From an uncultured Muribaculaceae bacterium (GTDB lineage Bacteria; Bacteroidota; Bacteroidia; Bacteroidales; Muribaculaceae), in the NCBI GenBank assembly GCA_944321705.1, contig CALUMG010000001.1, forward strand, positions 1-64,000: DNA of 64,000 nucleotides. Reading direction: 5' to 3'. A program made the position numbers and the translations under genes. Positions 46,442 through 56,058 of the stretch are shown piece after piece; the stretch's first letter is position 1; each line of letters opens with the position of its first letter. The notes beneath the pieces are model-generated. The model saw only the letters and a list, made by a program, of their open reading frames with translations. It was not told the origin of the DNA and did not search any database.

Positions 46442-46528
46442 AATGAGCTTACTTATTTTTAATCATTGCCGAAACGTATCATATTTTATTTAAAGGTAAT
46501 ACAAAAAAAGTGATGTATTGGGCAAAAT

Positions 46529-46594
46529 GAAACACAGAATACATGAATTCAAATCAGGCATTAGGCCTAATCTTGATTCACATATTCTGTGTTT
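46529..46594 (-). terminator. Long hairpin downstream of the adhesin-like gene
   Basis: AAACACAGAATA ... TATTCTGTGTTT outer stem (12 bp) with further TGAA/TTCA-type pairing inside; about 58 bases after the stop. T-content after the stem is modest on the minus strand, so termination is likely but not certain. Confidence 0.6.
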
Positions 46595-46651
46595 GACAAA
46601 TGCCGCTATGCCGCATATTATGTAATATGGCTTTGCAGCAAAATGATTATT

Positions 46652-49600
46652 TTACTTCACAATGAATCTCATTACCTTAGTACCGTCGGATGTGGTCACT
46701 TTCGCAAAGTAGATTCCGGCGTCGAAAGTTGATACATTGTAACGGAAATTGCTTCCATCGGATACCGGAGATGAGCAAACCATCATGCCGGCCGCATTAT
46801 AGATGTCAACATTCTCTATTACGGAGCCTCCTGAACTGATAACTACCATGTCGGTCGCCGGATTGGGATAAATCGACAATGCAACGACTGTATTTTTAGA
46901 AACCGATCCTTCTCCCTTGCTTACATTGATGTCATCGAGCATGAACAAGAATGTGTCGTCCGATACGCATTGTATTGCCAAATATACATCCTTGCCTGCA
47001 TATTCGCTTAAATCAACATTCACTTCCATCCATGCGTCTTCAGGAGCTTCACGGGTCTCGCCTATCTTGACGAAGCTTTCGATTTCATCGTCAGTTTCCG
47101 AAACGAGCACATTATATTGTTCCAGTCCATATTCACCGGAGTAGCTCTTGACGAAGAAAGTCATGTTGGCATCTTCTGTCGGAAGAGTGAGCTTTGGAGA
47201 AATGAGCCAGTCGTTGTTCTGCATGCCATCGACAGCAAAACTTGCCGCAAATCTCTCACCGCTATGAGGAGCTATTGCTGCATGGCCGGCCAACGACGGA
47301 TTTGTCAAGGCAGGATTGAAAATCATAAAGGCGACTCTTCCGTTAGAAGGAAGCGGATAATCATAGCCGCCCAATCCCCATACCGGTCCGTTGTCAACAT
47401 CGACTGTGCGCCAAGCAGGATTGAATCCTGAAGTAGAGAAATCCAAGCATTTTTCAAAATCTACTGTGTATGGGTCGGCAGGTTCCCATGAAGTCACGAC
47501 TTTGGTCAAGCTGTTATTGTCGGCATTCTGGTCTCCATCTACAGCAACAGTGACTTTGAGTTCATATTTACCCGGTTTCGACAAATCTGTTTCAAATGTG
47601 AATTCTTCGGAAGAATATCCTTCCAGCGAAACTTGTTGTTCATCGGCATCCACGCCATTTATTGAAAGTGTCAGTTTTCCTGTCACATCTTCATATCCGT
47701 CATTTCTTACAGAAACCACAACCGGTTCATTGACCGAGAATAGTCCTTCATCTGCCGGATTGAGGAAATCCGTCACGAGAGCGTCCTTGGCCATGGCTTC
47801 TCCTTCACCAAACACTGTGCGGATGGCTGATGTTCCTAAACCATATTGCGGGGTGGCACGGTTTGATGAAGTGACGTAAACGACACCGTTTTCTGTATAG
47901 TCGGAGACAAGGCAATATCCCTGATATCTCACAGATGCGATGTAGTCACCTGCTTCCAGCATGCGCGGAGTTGTTTTGTAAATCACATGTCCCGTATCTT
48001 CTCCTTGCGGTATTGTTGCGCTGTATATTTCATTTCCAATGGACAAGGTTTCCGGGTCAAATTTATAAACGGCAATCTGTATGTTTTGGTCAAGTACTTC
48101 ACCCCAGCCAATAGAAATGCCTGTCAGTACGTCGGCCGTTTCCAAGTGGAAAGGAACTCCGCAGCTAATATAACCGACGCCAATGCCTATGTGGTAATTT
48201 TCGTCATAGAACATGTACTGTTCCACTTTGTCATATCCAAGAACATCTTCTGTAATCTCTATCGTGGCGGCAGCCGTGTTGTCATCGTTGGTATCCTCGC
48301 TTTCATGTCCGTCCACCAATACGGCTACTTCAAGGTTTACCGAAGTGCCGACTGATGCACTGGTCAGGGTCACATTGACAGGAACAGGCACTGTGTCATT
48401 GACGGCTATTCCTTCAATCTTGGCACGACCGACTTCTGTTTCACCGTTATTAACCACTACCGTGGCCGATTCAATTTCTTTTACGCCATTGTTGATGATA
48501 TTGGCAGTCAGCAGGAATTTGCCGGCTTGTGGTTCCGGAAGCATTGTCGGAGCGTTCACAAAAGCAAGTACGGCATCATATTCAAGTTTCGCAGCCACAT
48601 TTATGTTCTTTATGAAAAGTGTGCCTGAAGATTTTATAGGCACAATTGCTATTGAGTACACTCCCGACTGTTCGCAAGTGACTATGCCTTCGTCGTACAC
48701 AAAATAGTTTTCGGTATATATTCCGTCATACGACAAAACTTCATCCCATTCATCGACCGGTGTCCCTTCATGGCCACATACGACTTTGAACTCTTCTGGA
48801 TAATAGTTTCCGAACAACTCATACCCTGCGGCATAAGTCAATCCAAGCAGATATGATTTGCCTGCCTCTAAATTCATTCCGCGGAATACGAGCGGATGGT
48901 ATTCAGTAGCATCAAATGCCATGGCTCCATTCAACATGTTGTAGGACCAACCATTGCCTTTCCATGTGCATTCGCCTGTTTGTGACTCATCCGAGAAATC
49001 CACCGTGTACGGAATGTCGGCCGCTGCGAAATGGGTTACGGAAATTGTCGCCGTATTGTTGCTTTCATCGCCGTCACCATCAGCAATTGCCTCAACGGCA
49101 ACTGTATGCACACCTTCGACCGACAAATCAGCTTTTGCCGTAAACGTGTATTCCATCTGTGCATCAGGCTCAAGGGTTTGGTTGACTGTTTCGGTAGCGA
49201 CTTCTATGTCGTCGACTGTCAGTTTCAAGTTGAATGACGAAATTGGTAGGGTTCCTTCATTTACAACCGTAGCTGTTACCACTTCCGAATCGGTAAGGGC
49301 GGTTGAGGTTTCCAACGATGTAATTTCAGTTACCGCAAGATTGACAGGACGTGGGACATCCAGTATGCATGTAATGTAAGGAGGTATCTCCACTACGGTG
49401 AATATGTATTCCAAGCCTGCCTCAAATTCGAAATCATCACCCATGAAGTCTCCTCTTGAAATGAGATATGCATCTCCTCCATCGGGATTGGTGAGTACGA
49501 AATCATATATTCCAGCCGGAATTTCTATCGATGCGCTTTCGCCTGCAAACAGGCATCCGCCGGATTCTTGGGTGCTGTTTATCGTTCCACCTTCAGGCAA

Positions 49601-50071
49601 TACATATTCAAAAGAGCTATAATCAGGCGCATTAAAATAGTCGTAATCAAAATCCAGCCCCTCGCCGTAGGTATTATGGTCGGCATCAAATATCATTTGA
49701 AAACCTGTGCCATCACCCCAGTCATCCTGCACATTAAGCGTGATTTTGGCATTAACATCGCTCTCGAATGGCTCGGATGCCTTAAGTTGCATTACTGAAC
49801 GCATGGGGATTCTTTCGTTTCCTGTTGCACTTTTTGTTTTTGAATGTTTCAACAGTCTTGTTTTTTGAAGTTCTGTCAACTTCAAGCTATATGATGCGTC
49901 ATTGCCATCTACCTTTTCCTTAAGAGTCTTTGCAGCAAGTAGGTTGTTATCATCAACTTCTGTTTCTACTCCCCACAAAGGATTCAAGGTTCTTTCAATC
50001 TGCGCGGTTGCTAAAACCGACAAAGGGATGGCAATGGCTCCCCCAATTAAAAAAGTAAATAATTTTTTCAT
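46652..50071 (-). CDS. Large secreted protein with adhesin-type repeats and T9SS sorting domain
   Basis: 1139 residues with a signal peptide (MKKLFTFLIGGAIAIPLSVLATA). Two CARDB-like Ig domains (PRPVNLAVTEI ... HTVAVEAIADGDGDESNNTA and VLAFVNAPTM ... EDTNDDNTAAA) alternate with jelly-roll choice-of-anchor J / cleaved-adhesin-like segments (YTVDFEKCLDFSTSGFNPAW ... NNDWLISPKLTLP ... DVYLAIQCVSDDTFLFMLDDI). The last ~80 residues (SIYPNPATDMVVIS ... GIYFAKVTTSDGTKVMRFIV) are a classic type A T9SS domain. It is probably surface-exposed; substrate or receptor unknown. Confidence 0.85.
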   Translation of the reverse strand: MKKLFTFLIGGAIAIPLSVLATAQIERTLNPLWGVETEVDDNNLLAAKTLKEKVDGNDASYSLKLTELQKTRLLKHSKTKSATGNERIPMRSVMQLKASEPFESDVNAKITLNVQDDWGDGTGFQMIFDADHNTYGEGLDFDYDYFNAPDYSSFEYVLPEGGTINSTQESGGCLFAGESASIEIPAGIYDFVLTNPDGGDAYLISRGDFMGDDFEFEAGLEYIFTVVEIPPYITCILDVPRPVNLAVTEITSLETSTALTDSEVVTATVVNEGTLPISSFNLKLTVDDIEVATETVNQTLEPDAQMEYTFTAKADLSVEGVHTVAVEAIADGDGDESNNTATISVTHFAAADIPYTVDFSDESQTGECTWKGNGWSYNMLNGAMAFDATEYHPLVFRGMNLEAGKSYLLGLTYAAGYELFGNYYPEEFKVVCGHEGTPVDEWDEVLSYDGIYTENYFVYDEGIVTCEQSGVYSIAIVPIKSSGTLFIKNINVAAKLEYDAVLAFVNAPTMLPEPQAGKFLLTANIINNGVKEIESATVVVNNGETEVGRAKIEGIAVNDTVPVPVNVTLTSASVGTSVNLEVAVLVDGHESEDTNDDNTAAATIEITEDVLGYDKVEQYMFYDENYHIGIGVGYISCGVPFHLETADVLTGISIGWGEVLDQNIQIAVYKFDPETLSIGNEIYSATIPQGEDTGHVIYKTTPRMLEAGDYIASVRYQGYCLVSDYTENGVVYVTSSNRATPQYGLGTSAIRTVFGEGEAMAKDALVTDFLNPADEGLFSVNEPVVVSVRNDGYEDVTGKLTLSINGVDADEQQVSLEGYSSEEFTFETDLSKPGKYELKVTVAVDGDQNADNNSLTKVVTSWEPADPYTVDFEKCLDFSTSGFNPAWRTVDVDNGPVWGLGGYDYPLPSNGRVAFMIFNPALTNPSLAGHAAIAPHSGERFAASFAVDGMQNNDWLISPKLTLPTEDANMTFFVKSYSGEYGLEQYNVLVSETDDEIESFVKIGETREAPEDAWMEVNVDLSEYAGKDVYLAIQCVSDDTFLFMLDDINVSKGEGSVSKNTVVALSIYPNPATDMVVISSGGSVIENVDIYNAAGMMVCSSPVSDGSNFRYNVSTFDAGIYFAKVTTSDGTKVMRFIVK

Positions 50072-50102
50072 ATTATTACATAGGTTTATGTTATGTTTCT
50101 CA

Positions 50103-50134
50103 ACAAAGATATGGTATTTGTGTAAAAAATGAAA
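50103..50134 (-). promoter_or_regulatory. Promoter of the adhesin-like gene
   Basis: Minus strand: TTTC (50134-50131), 19-base spacer, TATCTTTGT (50111-50103), 32 bases before the ATG. Confidence 0.65.
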
Positions 50135-50182
50135 ATAAATGATAAAAAAATAATTAAGTATAGATTTTCATGATATACACAT

Positions 50183-50821
50183 TCATAATGTGCCCGTTTC
50201 TATGCGTATGCAGATACGTTCTATAATGGCATCTTCCTTATTTTTCTCAGGGTCGAAACCCGATTTCATGTTCACTCCGAACAATCGTCCGAACGTTTGC
50301 CAGAAACCGGCCCTGAATGAACCAAGGAATGCCTTTACGATGCTATATGACGACTGGTTGGTTTCTCGATTTATCAGTTTTACGAGCATCTTGCCTTGCG
50401 AGCGTGTAAAGCCTTTCAATACGGGTTTGTATTGTTCAAATATGGCTTTTTCGAATTCTTTCAGATATTCCTGCTTTTCTTTTTCGGTTTCAAATGTTTC
50501 AAGATATTCATAAGTTTCAAGCAGCGTGGAATAAATCAGCTTGGCGTAAGGGAGTGTTTTCTTCACGTCTCTCACGGTGCGCCAATAAAATTCTTCTTCT
50601 TTTTTGTTCTTGAAACGTTCTTGAGGGTATATGGTGATGGGATTGAACACAATCATGCACAATGTGTCGCCCGTGGCCTCGTCGATAAAATGATATTTGC
50701 CCTTGAAAACTTTTTGTAATCCTGTGGCCACTGAAACTTCTCCTGCTTCTTGCGCTTTGCAATTCAGCGATGTCGCAAGCATCAGGATGATGAAAAGCAT
50801 GTATGTGCGTAACTTTCCCAT
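50183..50821 (-). CDS. DUF4294 family protein
   Basis: 212 residues from the ATG at 50821; the -7 box TACTTTTGT at 50850-50858 lies just upstream and favours this start over one at 50851. The signal peptide ends near LNCKAQ. Conserved DUF4294 pattern: RTVRDVKKTLPYAKLIYSTLLETYEYLETF and EQYKPVLKGFTRSQGKMLVKLINRETNQSSY. Periplasmic; no function is known for the family, which as far as I know is restricted to Bacteroidota. Confidence 0.85.
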   Translation of the reverse strand: MGKLRTYMLFIILMLATSLNCKAQEAGEVSVATGLQKVFKGKYHFIDEATGDTLCMIVFNPITIYPQERFKNKKEEEFYWRTVRDVKKTLPYAKLIYSTLLETYEYLETFETEKEKQEYLKEFEKAIFEQYKPVLKGFTRSQGKMLVKLINRETNQSSYSIVKAFLGSFRAGFWQTFGRLFGVNMKSGFDPEKNKEDAIIERICIRIETGTL

Positions 50822-50849
50822 GTCTATTGGCCACTTTGTGAAAATTGCC

Positions 50850-50858
50850 ACAAAAGTA
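50850..50858 (-). promoter_or_regulatory. -7 box for the DUF4294 gene
   Basis: Minus-strand TACTTTTGT, 28 bases before the ATG at 50821. Confidence 0.55.
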
Positions 50859-50901
50859 GGGTAAAATATTGCTATATAGGAGAAAAAAATATTAATTAAA
50901 T

Positions 50902-51915
50902 CTAACGGACTTCGTGGCGCAAATTGTAGTTGTTGCGCAGTTGTTCAAACATGCCGGGGTTTTCTTTTAAGTTTTTAGTGTCGGAAAGTGGGTCGTAGCT
51001 TTCCATTACTTTTGCAATGGTAATGTCGGTTGCGCCTTTTGCAGGAGCTGCGATTGACGGTATGTTCACGTCAAGCCCGAAGTGTTGTTTTACGGCTTCG
51101 AGCACCATCGCAGTGGCTCTTTGCTTGCCTTCGATGGAGTAGCCTGCAATGTGGGGCGTGGCAATGAAAGCCCTGTCGAGAAGCTCTCGGCTTATGTTAG
51201 GCTCGTTTTCCCAGCAATCAATGGCAATCTCCCCTATTTTCTTGTTTTCAAGTCCCGACAGCAGGGCTTTGTTGTCGGCAATTTCTCCGCGTGCGCTGTT
51301 TATGAGCAATTTGCATTTCTTGAGTGAATTGATGAACGCATCGTCGCAAAGATGGAACGTGGCATCTGCGCCAGCTCGTGTGAGAGGCGTGTGGAATGTT
51401 ATTATGTCGGCATCGTTGGCTATCTGTTCGAGTGTGACCCCTTCAAAGTTTTTTTCATTGCGTTGTCGTGGAGGGTCGTTGAGGATGACTTTCAGTCCGG
51501 TTTCTTTCGCCCATCGCGCCACGATGCTTCCCACATGGCCGACACCCACTATTCCCAAAGTCAAGGCTTCGGCTGCGTAACCTTTGGATTCCATCAAATG
51601 CCCTATTGAAGAGATGACATATTGTGCCACTGCCGGTGCATTGCATCCCGGAGCATTGGATACTGCTATTTTGTGTTTTTGGCAATAATCAAGATCGATG
51701 TGGTCGGTGCCTATTGTGGCGCTTGCAATGAATGAGCATCGACTACTTGACAACAGGTCGCTGTTGCATCGTGTACGAGTGCGCACGATAAGAGCGTCGG
51801 CATCGGCGACTGCCGAAGGCGTGATTTCTTCATTTGGCAAATATTCAACGTTTGCAAATGGTTCGAGAATGCCTTTTATGTATGGTATGTGGTTTTCTAT
51901 GATGAATTTCTTCAT
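50902..51915 (-). CDS. pdxB: Erythronate-4-phosphate dehydrogenase
   Basis: 337 residues. NAD-dependent D-2-hydroxyacid dehydrogenase of the DXP-dependent pyridoxal phosphate pathway. Features: the opening ENHIPYIKGILEPFANVEYL, the PdxB-type ATIGTDHIDLDYC and PGCNAPAVAQYV, the nucleotide loop GIVGVGHVGSIVARWA, and the catalytic HIAGYSIEGKQRAT region. It is 6 bases downstream of a membrane-protein gene and ends before DUF4294, which has its own -7 box. Confidence 0.95.
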   Translation of the reverse strand: MKKFIIENHIPYIKGILEPFANVEYLPNEEITPSAVADADALIVRTRTRCNSDLLSSSRCSFIASATIGTDHIDLDYCQKHKIAVSNAPGCNAPAVAQYVISSIGHLMESKGYAAEALTLGIVGVGHVGSIVARWAKETGLKVILNDPPRQRNEKNFEGVTLEQIANDADIITFHTPLTRAGADATFHLCDDAFINSLKKCKLLINSARGEIADNKALLSGLENKKIGEIAIDCWENEPNISRELLDRAFIATPHIAGYSIEGKQRATAMVLEAVKQHFGLDVNIPSIAAPAKGATDITIAKVMESYDPLSDTKNLKENPGMFEQLRNNYNLRHEVR

Positions 51916-51921
51916 TTTGTG

Positions 51922-52944
51922 TCAAAAATTGTAGATGTAGGCCGTACAACATGCAGCGAGCAAGATAAGTATGGCGATGTATCGTTTGTCGAATTTGTTT
52001 ATAGTGAAAGAATGTCCGGCATGAATAGCAAAACACAGGTTCAGCACGGGCAGGTAATTCAGCACATTGGTATAATCGGCGCAAGCCATGATGATAGTGG
52101 CTATCGTGAGCACTGAAAAAAATCCGTTGTAGGCTCTTCGTTGTGCCTTGTAGCTTATGAGGTGGAACATGTTGGTAGCCATGAGCATCAGTGCAAACAC
52201 GGCTGTGGCAGCCGACATAATGATTAGCGACAGAGATTGCTCTTTGTCAAGGACTTCCCACACGTTCCTCATTTCGGGGGTGGAAATGTCATTGAATGTA
52301 ATCATTCCGAACCCGAAAGCAATCCATGGAGCAGTGACGAGGCCAAACAGCATCGCAAGCAGCCCTTTGAAATTCATGACACGCATTTGCATGAACCCCA
52401 GTATGTAAACAGGAATCAGATACAAGCACGAATACTGAAACATGGAATAAAATCCGAGCAATGCGAATGAACCGTATATGCTATAACTGGAATGTCGTTG
52501 CTGATATGAGTTGAACATTATGAATGTGAGCATTGTCACGAGCAGGCATAATGCCGTTCCGTCGAAGAATTGCGTGGTGATGTGGGGATTGCTCATTTCA
52601 AGCAGGATGAACACCGACAACGTTATGGCCGTGTGGGAGCGGATAAAGCCGTAGATGCTGTTAAGCAGCTTGAGAAGATAACCCATGGCTATTATGCAAG
52701 TCATGTTGAGCAGGAGCGACAGGACCGGATAACCTTCAAGCCATAAATTGGATGAAGGGAAAAACGGGCCGCTGTTGTTGACGTGGCTTATGGTGAGGCC
52801 TGAACAGAAATAGTATATTGCCGATGCCGCAAACAGTGCGATGGCCACAATATTGAAATATTTCCCGTTGAAAAAACTGTTGATATGTTCTTCTCTATAC
52901 ACTGTGATGAACAATTTTTCTTGAATGTGCGCTAAGGAGCGCAT
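51922..52944 (-). CDS. Polytopic membrane protein of unknown function
   Basis: 340 residues from the ATG at 52944. A TTG at 52992 would extend it, but that lies in the -33 box of the probable promoter (52961-52992). About nine hydrophobic segments (YFNIVAIALFAASAIYYFC, LSLLLNMTCIIAMGYLL, ALLGFYSMFQYSCLYLIPVYIL, GLLAMLFGLVTAPWIAFGFGMI and others). It resembles a group of Bacteroidota inner-membrane proteins found beside pdxB; I cannot assign a function. Co-transcribed with pdxB. Confidence 0.8.
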   Translation of the reverse strand: MRSLAHIQEKLFITVYREEHINSFFNGKYFNIVAIALFAASAIYYFCSGLTISHVNNSGPFFPSSNLWLEGYPVLSLLLNMTCIIAMGYLLKLLNSIYGFIRSHTAITLSVFILLEMSNPHITTQFFDGTALCLLVTMLTFIMFNSYQQRHSSYSIYGSFALLGFYSMFQYSCLYLIPVYILGFMQMRVMNFKGLLAMLFGLVTAPWIAFGFGMITFNDISTPEMRNVWEVLDKEQSLSLIIMSAATAVFALMLMATNMFHLISYKAQRRAYNGFFSVLTIATIIMACADYTNVLNYLPVLNLCFAIHAGHSFTINKFDKRYIAILILLAACCTAYIYNF

Positions 52945-52960
52945 GCCATTTTTTATCTTC

Positions 52961-52992
52961 GCAAAATTAGCATAATAATCGTGTTCCTGCAA
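52961..52992 (-). promoter_or_regulatory. Promoter of the membrane protein-pdxB unit
   Basis: Minus strand: TTGC (52992-52989), 19-base spacer, TAATTTTGC (52969-52961), 17 bases before the ATG at 52944. Confidence 0.65.
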
Positions 52993-53072
52993 TATCAGCG
53001 GTTTAACCCAAAACGGTCATTAGAGTGCAAAATGAGATTTGAAAAGGCTTTTCATGCCAATCGGGGTTTATG

Positions 53073-53113
53073 CAAAAAAAGGATGTGCCGACAATAAAAA
53101 AACGGCACATCCT
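53073..53113 (-). terminator. Intrinsic terminator after purD
   Basis: Minus strand AGGATGTGCCG pairs with CGGCACATCCT (11 bp), followed by TTTTTTT; 30 bases after the purD stop. Confidence 0.93.
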
Positions 53114-53142
53114 TATGAGACATATTGTGTAGTCGTTCATTC

Positions 53143-54426
53143 TTATTTTAGGTCAAACCCTATGTCGTGACGGAAATATTTGCCCTCAAAGTTAATTTTT
53201 TCTATGTTTTCAAATGATTGCTTGAGAGCTTTGTCCTTCGTGTCGCCATAGGAGCTTACGGCCATCACGCGTCCTCCCGATGTCACCAAGTTGCCATTTT
53301 CTGTCATTTTGGTTCCGGCATGGAAGATAATGCTGTTTTCAACTTTGTCAAGTCCTGCTATTGCTTTCCCTTTTTCATAACTTCCCGGATATCCTGCCGA
53401 TACCATCATCACAGTGACTGCATAACGAGGATCTATCTCCAATGTGCGGCTTTCCAATGTGCCGGAGGCTACGCCTTCGAGCAGGTCGAGCAAGTCGCTT
53501 TTTATGCGAGGCATCACTACTTCTGTTTCAGGGTCGCCCATGCGCACATTGTATTCTATTACATAAGGTTCTCCTTCGACATTTATAAGTCCGAAGAAAA
53601 TGAACCCTTTGTAGGTGATGTTTTCTTTTTTCAAGCCTTCGACAGTGGGTTTTATGATGCGGTTTTCCACTTTTTCCATGAAAGAGTCGTCGGCAAAGCT
53701 CACAGGGGAGATGGCTCCCATGCCACCGGTGTTAAGGCCTGTGTCGCCCTCGCCTATTCGCTTGTAATCTTTGGCAACAGGTAGGATTTTATAGCTGTTT
53801 CCGTCGGTCAGGACGAAAACTGAGCATTCGATTCCGCTCAAGAATTGTTCGATGACTACTTTGCTTGACGATGCTCCGAACATTCCGTCGAGCATGGCTT
53901 TTAGTTGTTCTTTTGCTTCATCGAGCGAAGGAATTATCAGCACGCCTTTGCCTGCTGCAAGTCCGTCGGCTTTCAATACATAAGGGGGATTGTTCTTTTC
54001 GAGGAATTTAAAACCTTCTTCAATGTTGTTGCTGTCGACACTCAGGTGCTGGGCAGTGGGAATTCCATGCCTGTTCATGAACTCTTTTGCAAAGTCTTTG
54101 CTTCCTTCGAGCCTTGCTCCCGATTTCGAGGGGCCTATTACCGGAATGCCGGCAAGGGTGTCGTCACTTTTGAAGTAGTCGTATATGCCTGCAACAAGAG
54201 GGTCTTCATTGCCAACTACTACCAAGTTTACTTCATTGTTTGCAACAAAAGTCTTTATGGCATCGAAGTCAAGAGGCGATAGCTGAACATTTTCGCCATA
54301 TTGAGATGTGCCTCCGTTTCCGGGTGCTATATATAGTTTCTCAAGCAAAGGACTTTGGCTCATCTTCCAAGCCAATGCCGATTCACGGCCGCCTGAGCCT
54401 AAAAGCAGTACTGTGTATTTTCCCAT
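53143..54426 (-). CDS. purD: Phosphoribosylamine-glycine ligase
   Basis: 427 residues, normal length. ATP-grasp enzyme joining glycine to phosphoribosylamine in purine synthesis. [16 protein letters not shown] at the start, ATP-grasp segments [16 protein letters not shown] and [19 protein letters not shown], and [17 protein letters not shown] with metal ligands. It lies 27 bases after the RNA methyltransferase stop; the three-gene unit cysE, methyltransferase, purD ends at the 53073 terminator. Confidence 0.97.
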   Translation of the reverse strand: MGKYTVLLLGSGGRESALAWKMSQSPLLEKLYIAPGNGGTSQYGENVQLSPLDFDAIKTFVANNEVNLVVVGNEDPLVAGIYDYFKSDDTLAGIPVIGPSKSGARLEGSKDFAKEFMNRHGIPTAQHLSVDSNNIEEGFKFLEKNNPPYVLKADGLAAGKGVLIIPSLDEAKEQLKAMLDGMFGASSSKVVIEQFLSGIECSVFVLTDGNSYKILPVAKDYKRIGEGDTGLNTGGMGAISPVSFADDSFMEKVENRIIKPTVEGLKKENITYKGFIFFGLINVEGEPYVIEYNVRMGDPETEVVMPRIKSDLLDLLEGVASGTLESRTLEIDPRYAVTVMMVSAGYPGSYEKGKAIAGLDKVENSIIFHAGTKMTENGNLVTSGGRVMAVSSYGDTKDKALKQSFENIEKINFEGKYFRHDIGFDLK

Positions 54427-54453
54427 CGTTGTGATGCTTTTAATGTTTAAGTT

Positions 54454-56058
54454 TTATTCTTTGTTGTCGGTAGGCTGGTTTTCGGTTCCGGCATTTTGAG
54501 GAATATCTTCCCTTCTCCAGCTGTTTCGGCGTCCATGTATTATCGGACGTTCTTTGTCGGGAGACAGCGAAGGCTGCTTGAACTTGATTATTCTTTCGGT
54601 TCTTTCCTCGCTGTGCACTTTTTCGGTATTTTCTTTATCTACATTTCTTCTCTTGAAGTTTTCTTCTTCGCGATGACGTTCGTGATAAGGCTTGCGGTAT
54701 TTTGCTTCAAGAGCGTTTTTCGGGGAGCTTTCTTGCCTGAACCTTGGTGGCCTTTCTTGACGGCGCTTGCGTTCGCCACCTTCTTTGTCTTGTCGGAAAG
54801 GACGTTTTTCGCTGCGGCTTTCCTTGAACGTAGGTTCAAATGCACGACGCTTGTATTCCTTGTTGCGTTCTCCTTTGAATTCTTCATTCTTCACGCTTCT
54901 GCCTTCTTTGCGAAATTCGCTGTAAGTACCGTCGAAGATGACATATTCGCGCAGTTCGCATTCAAGAGCTCCGTTGTAAAGTGGGAATTTGAGCGACGGC
55001 TTCAGCCCAATCATGTCGAGCAATTCCGTGTTGGAGCCTATGATCCATGCTTTGTAGCCTTTGAACACTTTTTTCAACTTCTCCCCTATCGATCGATACA
55101 GGCTTTCCATGTCTTCGACCGATATTCGCTCTCCGTAAGGCGGATTGGTGATTATTACGCCGCTTTCGCTTGGAGCCTCTTCGATCTCTTGGAGTGGTTT
55201 TACTTTCAGTTCTATATGCTTGCCCACAGCTGCGCTTTTGATGTTGCGTGCAGCAATGTCTATCGCCTTTGGCGATATGTCAGAGCCGTATATCTTGTGC
55301 GTGAATTCGCGTTCGCGACTGTCGTCGTTGTATATTTCTTCAAACAATTCCGGGTCGAAGTCCGACCAGCGTTCAAAAGCGAAATTAGAGCGGAATATTC
55401 CCGGATTTATGTTAGCGGCAATCAAGGCGGCTTCTATAAGGAATGTGCCTGAACCGCACATCGGATCTATCAGGTCGCATTCTCCATGCCACCCCGACAG
55501 CATGATGATTCCTGCTGCAAGGACCTCGTTGATGGGTGCTTCGGTCTGGGCTACCCTGTAACCGCGCTTGTGTAATGACTCGCCCGAACTGTCGAGTGAA
55601 AGGGTGATTTCACTTCCCGAGATATGCACGTCAAATACCAAGTCGGCGTTGTTCAACCTTATTGACGGGCGTTTGCCATATTTCTCATTGAAGAAGTCGG
55701 CAATGGCGTCTTTTACTCTGTAAGTGACGAATCGGCTGTGCCTGAAGTTCTCGCTGAATACGGTCGAGTCGATAGAGAACGTCTGGGAGGTGTTCATGTA
55801 TTGGTCCCATCCGAAGTCTTTGACTGCATTGTAAAGCTCGTCGGCATCGGATGCATGGAATTTGTAGATAGGCTTAAGTATCCTAAGAGCGGTGTGGCAA
55901 CAGATGTTGGCACGGTAAAGTGTGGCCATGTCGCCTTCAAACGACACCATCCTCAAGCCGGTTTCTACATTTTCTGCGCCTATTCCTTTAAGTTCTTCAG
56001 CCAATACGTTTTCAAGGCCCTTGAACGTCTTGGCGACCATCTCGAATTTATTGTTCAT
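54454..56058 (-). CDS. THUMP-domain RNA methyltransferase (RlmL N-terminal type) with long charged tail
   Basis: 534 residues. THUMP domain (about 50-160), then a Rossmann methyltransferase with IDPMCGSGTFLIEAAL, YGSDISPKAIDIA and the amino-methylation motif TNPPYGERI. Relatives make m2G in 23S rRNA (RlmL/YcbY N-terminal half) or tRNA. The last ~150 residues (about 385-534) have almost no hydrophobic residues, are rich in Arg, Lys and Glu, and contain RR, KRR and ERP clusters: a disordered tail that could bind RNA. The start codon is inside the end of cysE (11-base overlap). An N-terminal extra Met at 56061 is possible. Confidence 0.88.
   Translation of the reverse strand: MNNKFEMVAKTFKGLENVLAEELKGIGAENVETGLRMVSFEGDMATLYRANICCHTALRILKPIYKFHASDADELYNAVKDFGWDQYMNTSQTFSIDSTVFSENFRHSRFVTYRVKDAIADFFNEKYGKRPSIRLNNADLVFDVHISGSEITLSLDSSGESLHKRGYRVAQTEAPINEVLAAGIIMLSGWHGECDLIDPMCGSGTFLIEAALIAANINPGIFRSNFAFERWSDFDPELFEEIYNDDSREREFTHKIYGSDISPKAIDIAARNIKSAAVGKHIELKVKPLQEIEEAPSESGVIITNPPYGERISVEDMESLYRSIGEKLKKVFKGYKAWIIGSNTELLDMIGLKPSLKFPLYNGALECELREYVIFDGTYSEFRKEGRSVKNEEFKGERNKEYKRRAFEPTFKESRSEKRPFRQDKEGGERKRRQERPPRFRQESSPKNALEAKYRKPYHERHREEENFKRRNVDKENTEKVHSEERTERIIKFKQPSLSPDKERPIIHGRRNSWRREDIPQNAGTENQPTDNKE

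Noticed and set aside
46529..46594. Inverted repeat of a mobile element
   Set aside because: The arms are adjacent and form one hairpin. No transposase and no target duplication are present; a terminator explains it better.
54496..55452. 318-residue open frame on the plus strand
   Set aside because: It lies entirely antisense to the RNA methyltransferase, whose motifs and length are clear. Its product is Phe/Val-rich without any recognisable motif, as expected from a codon-bias shadow.
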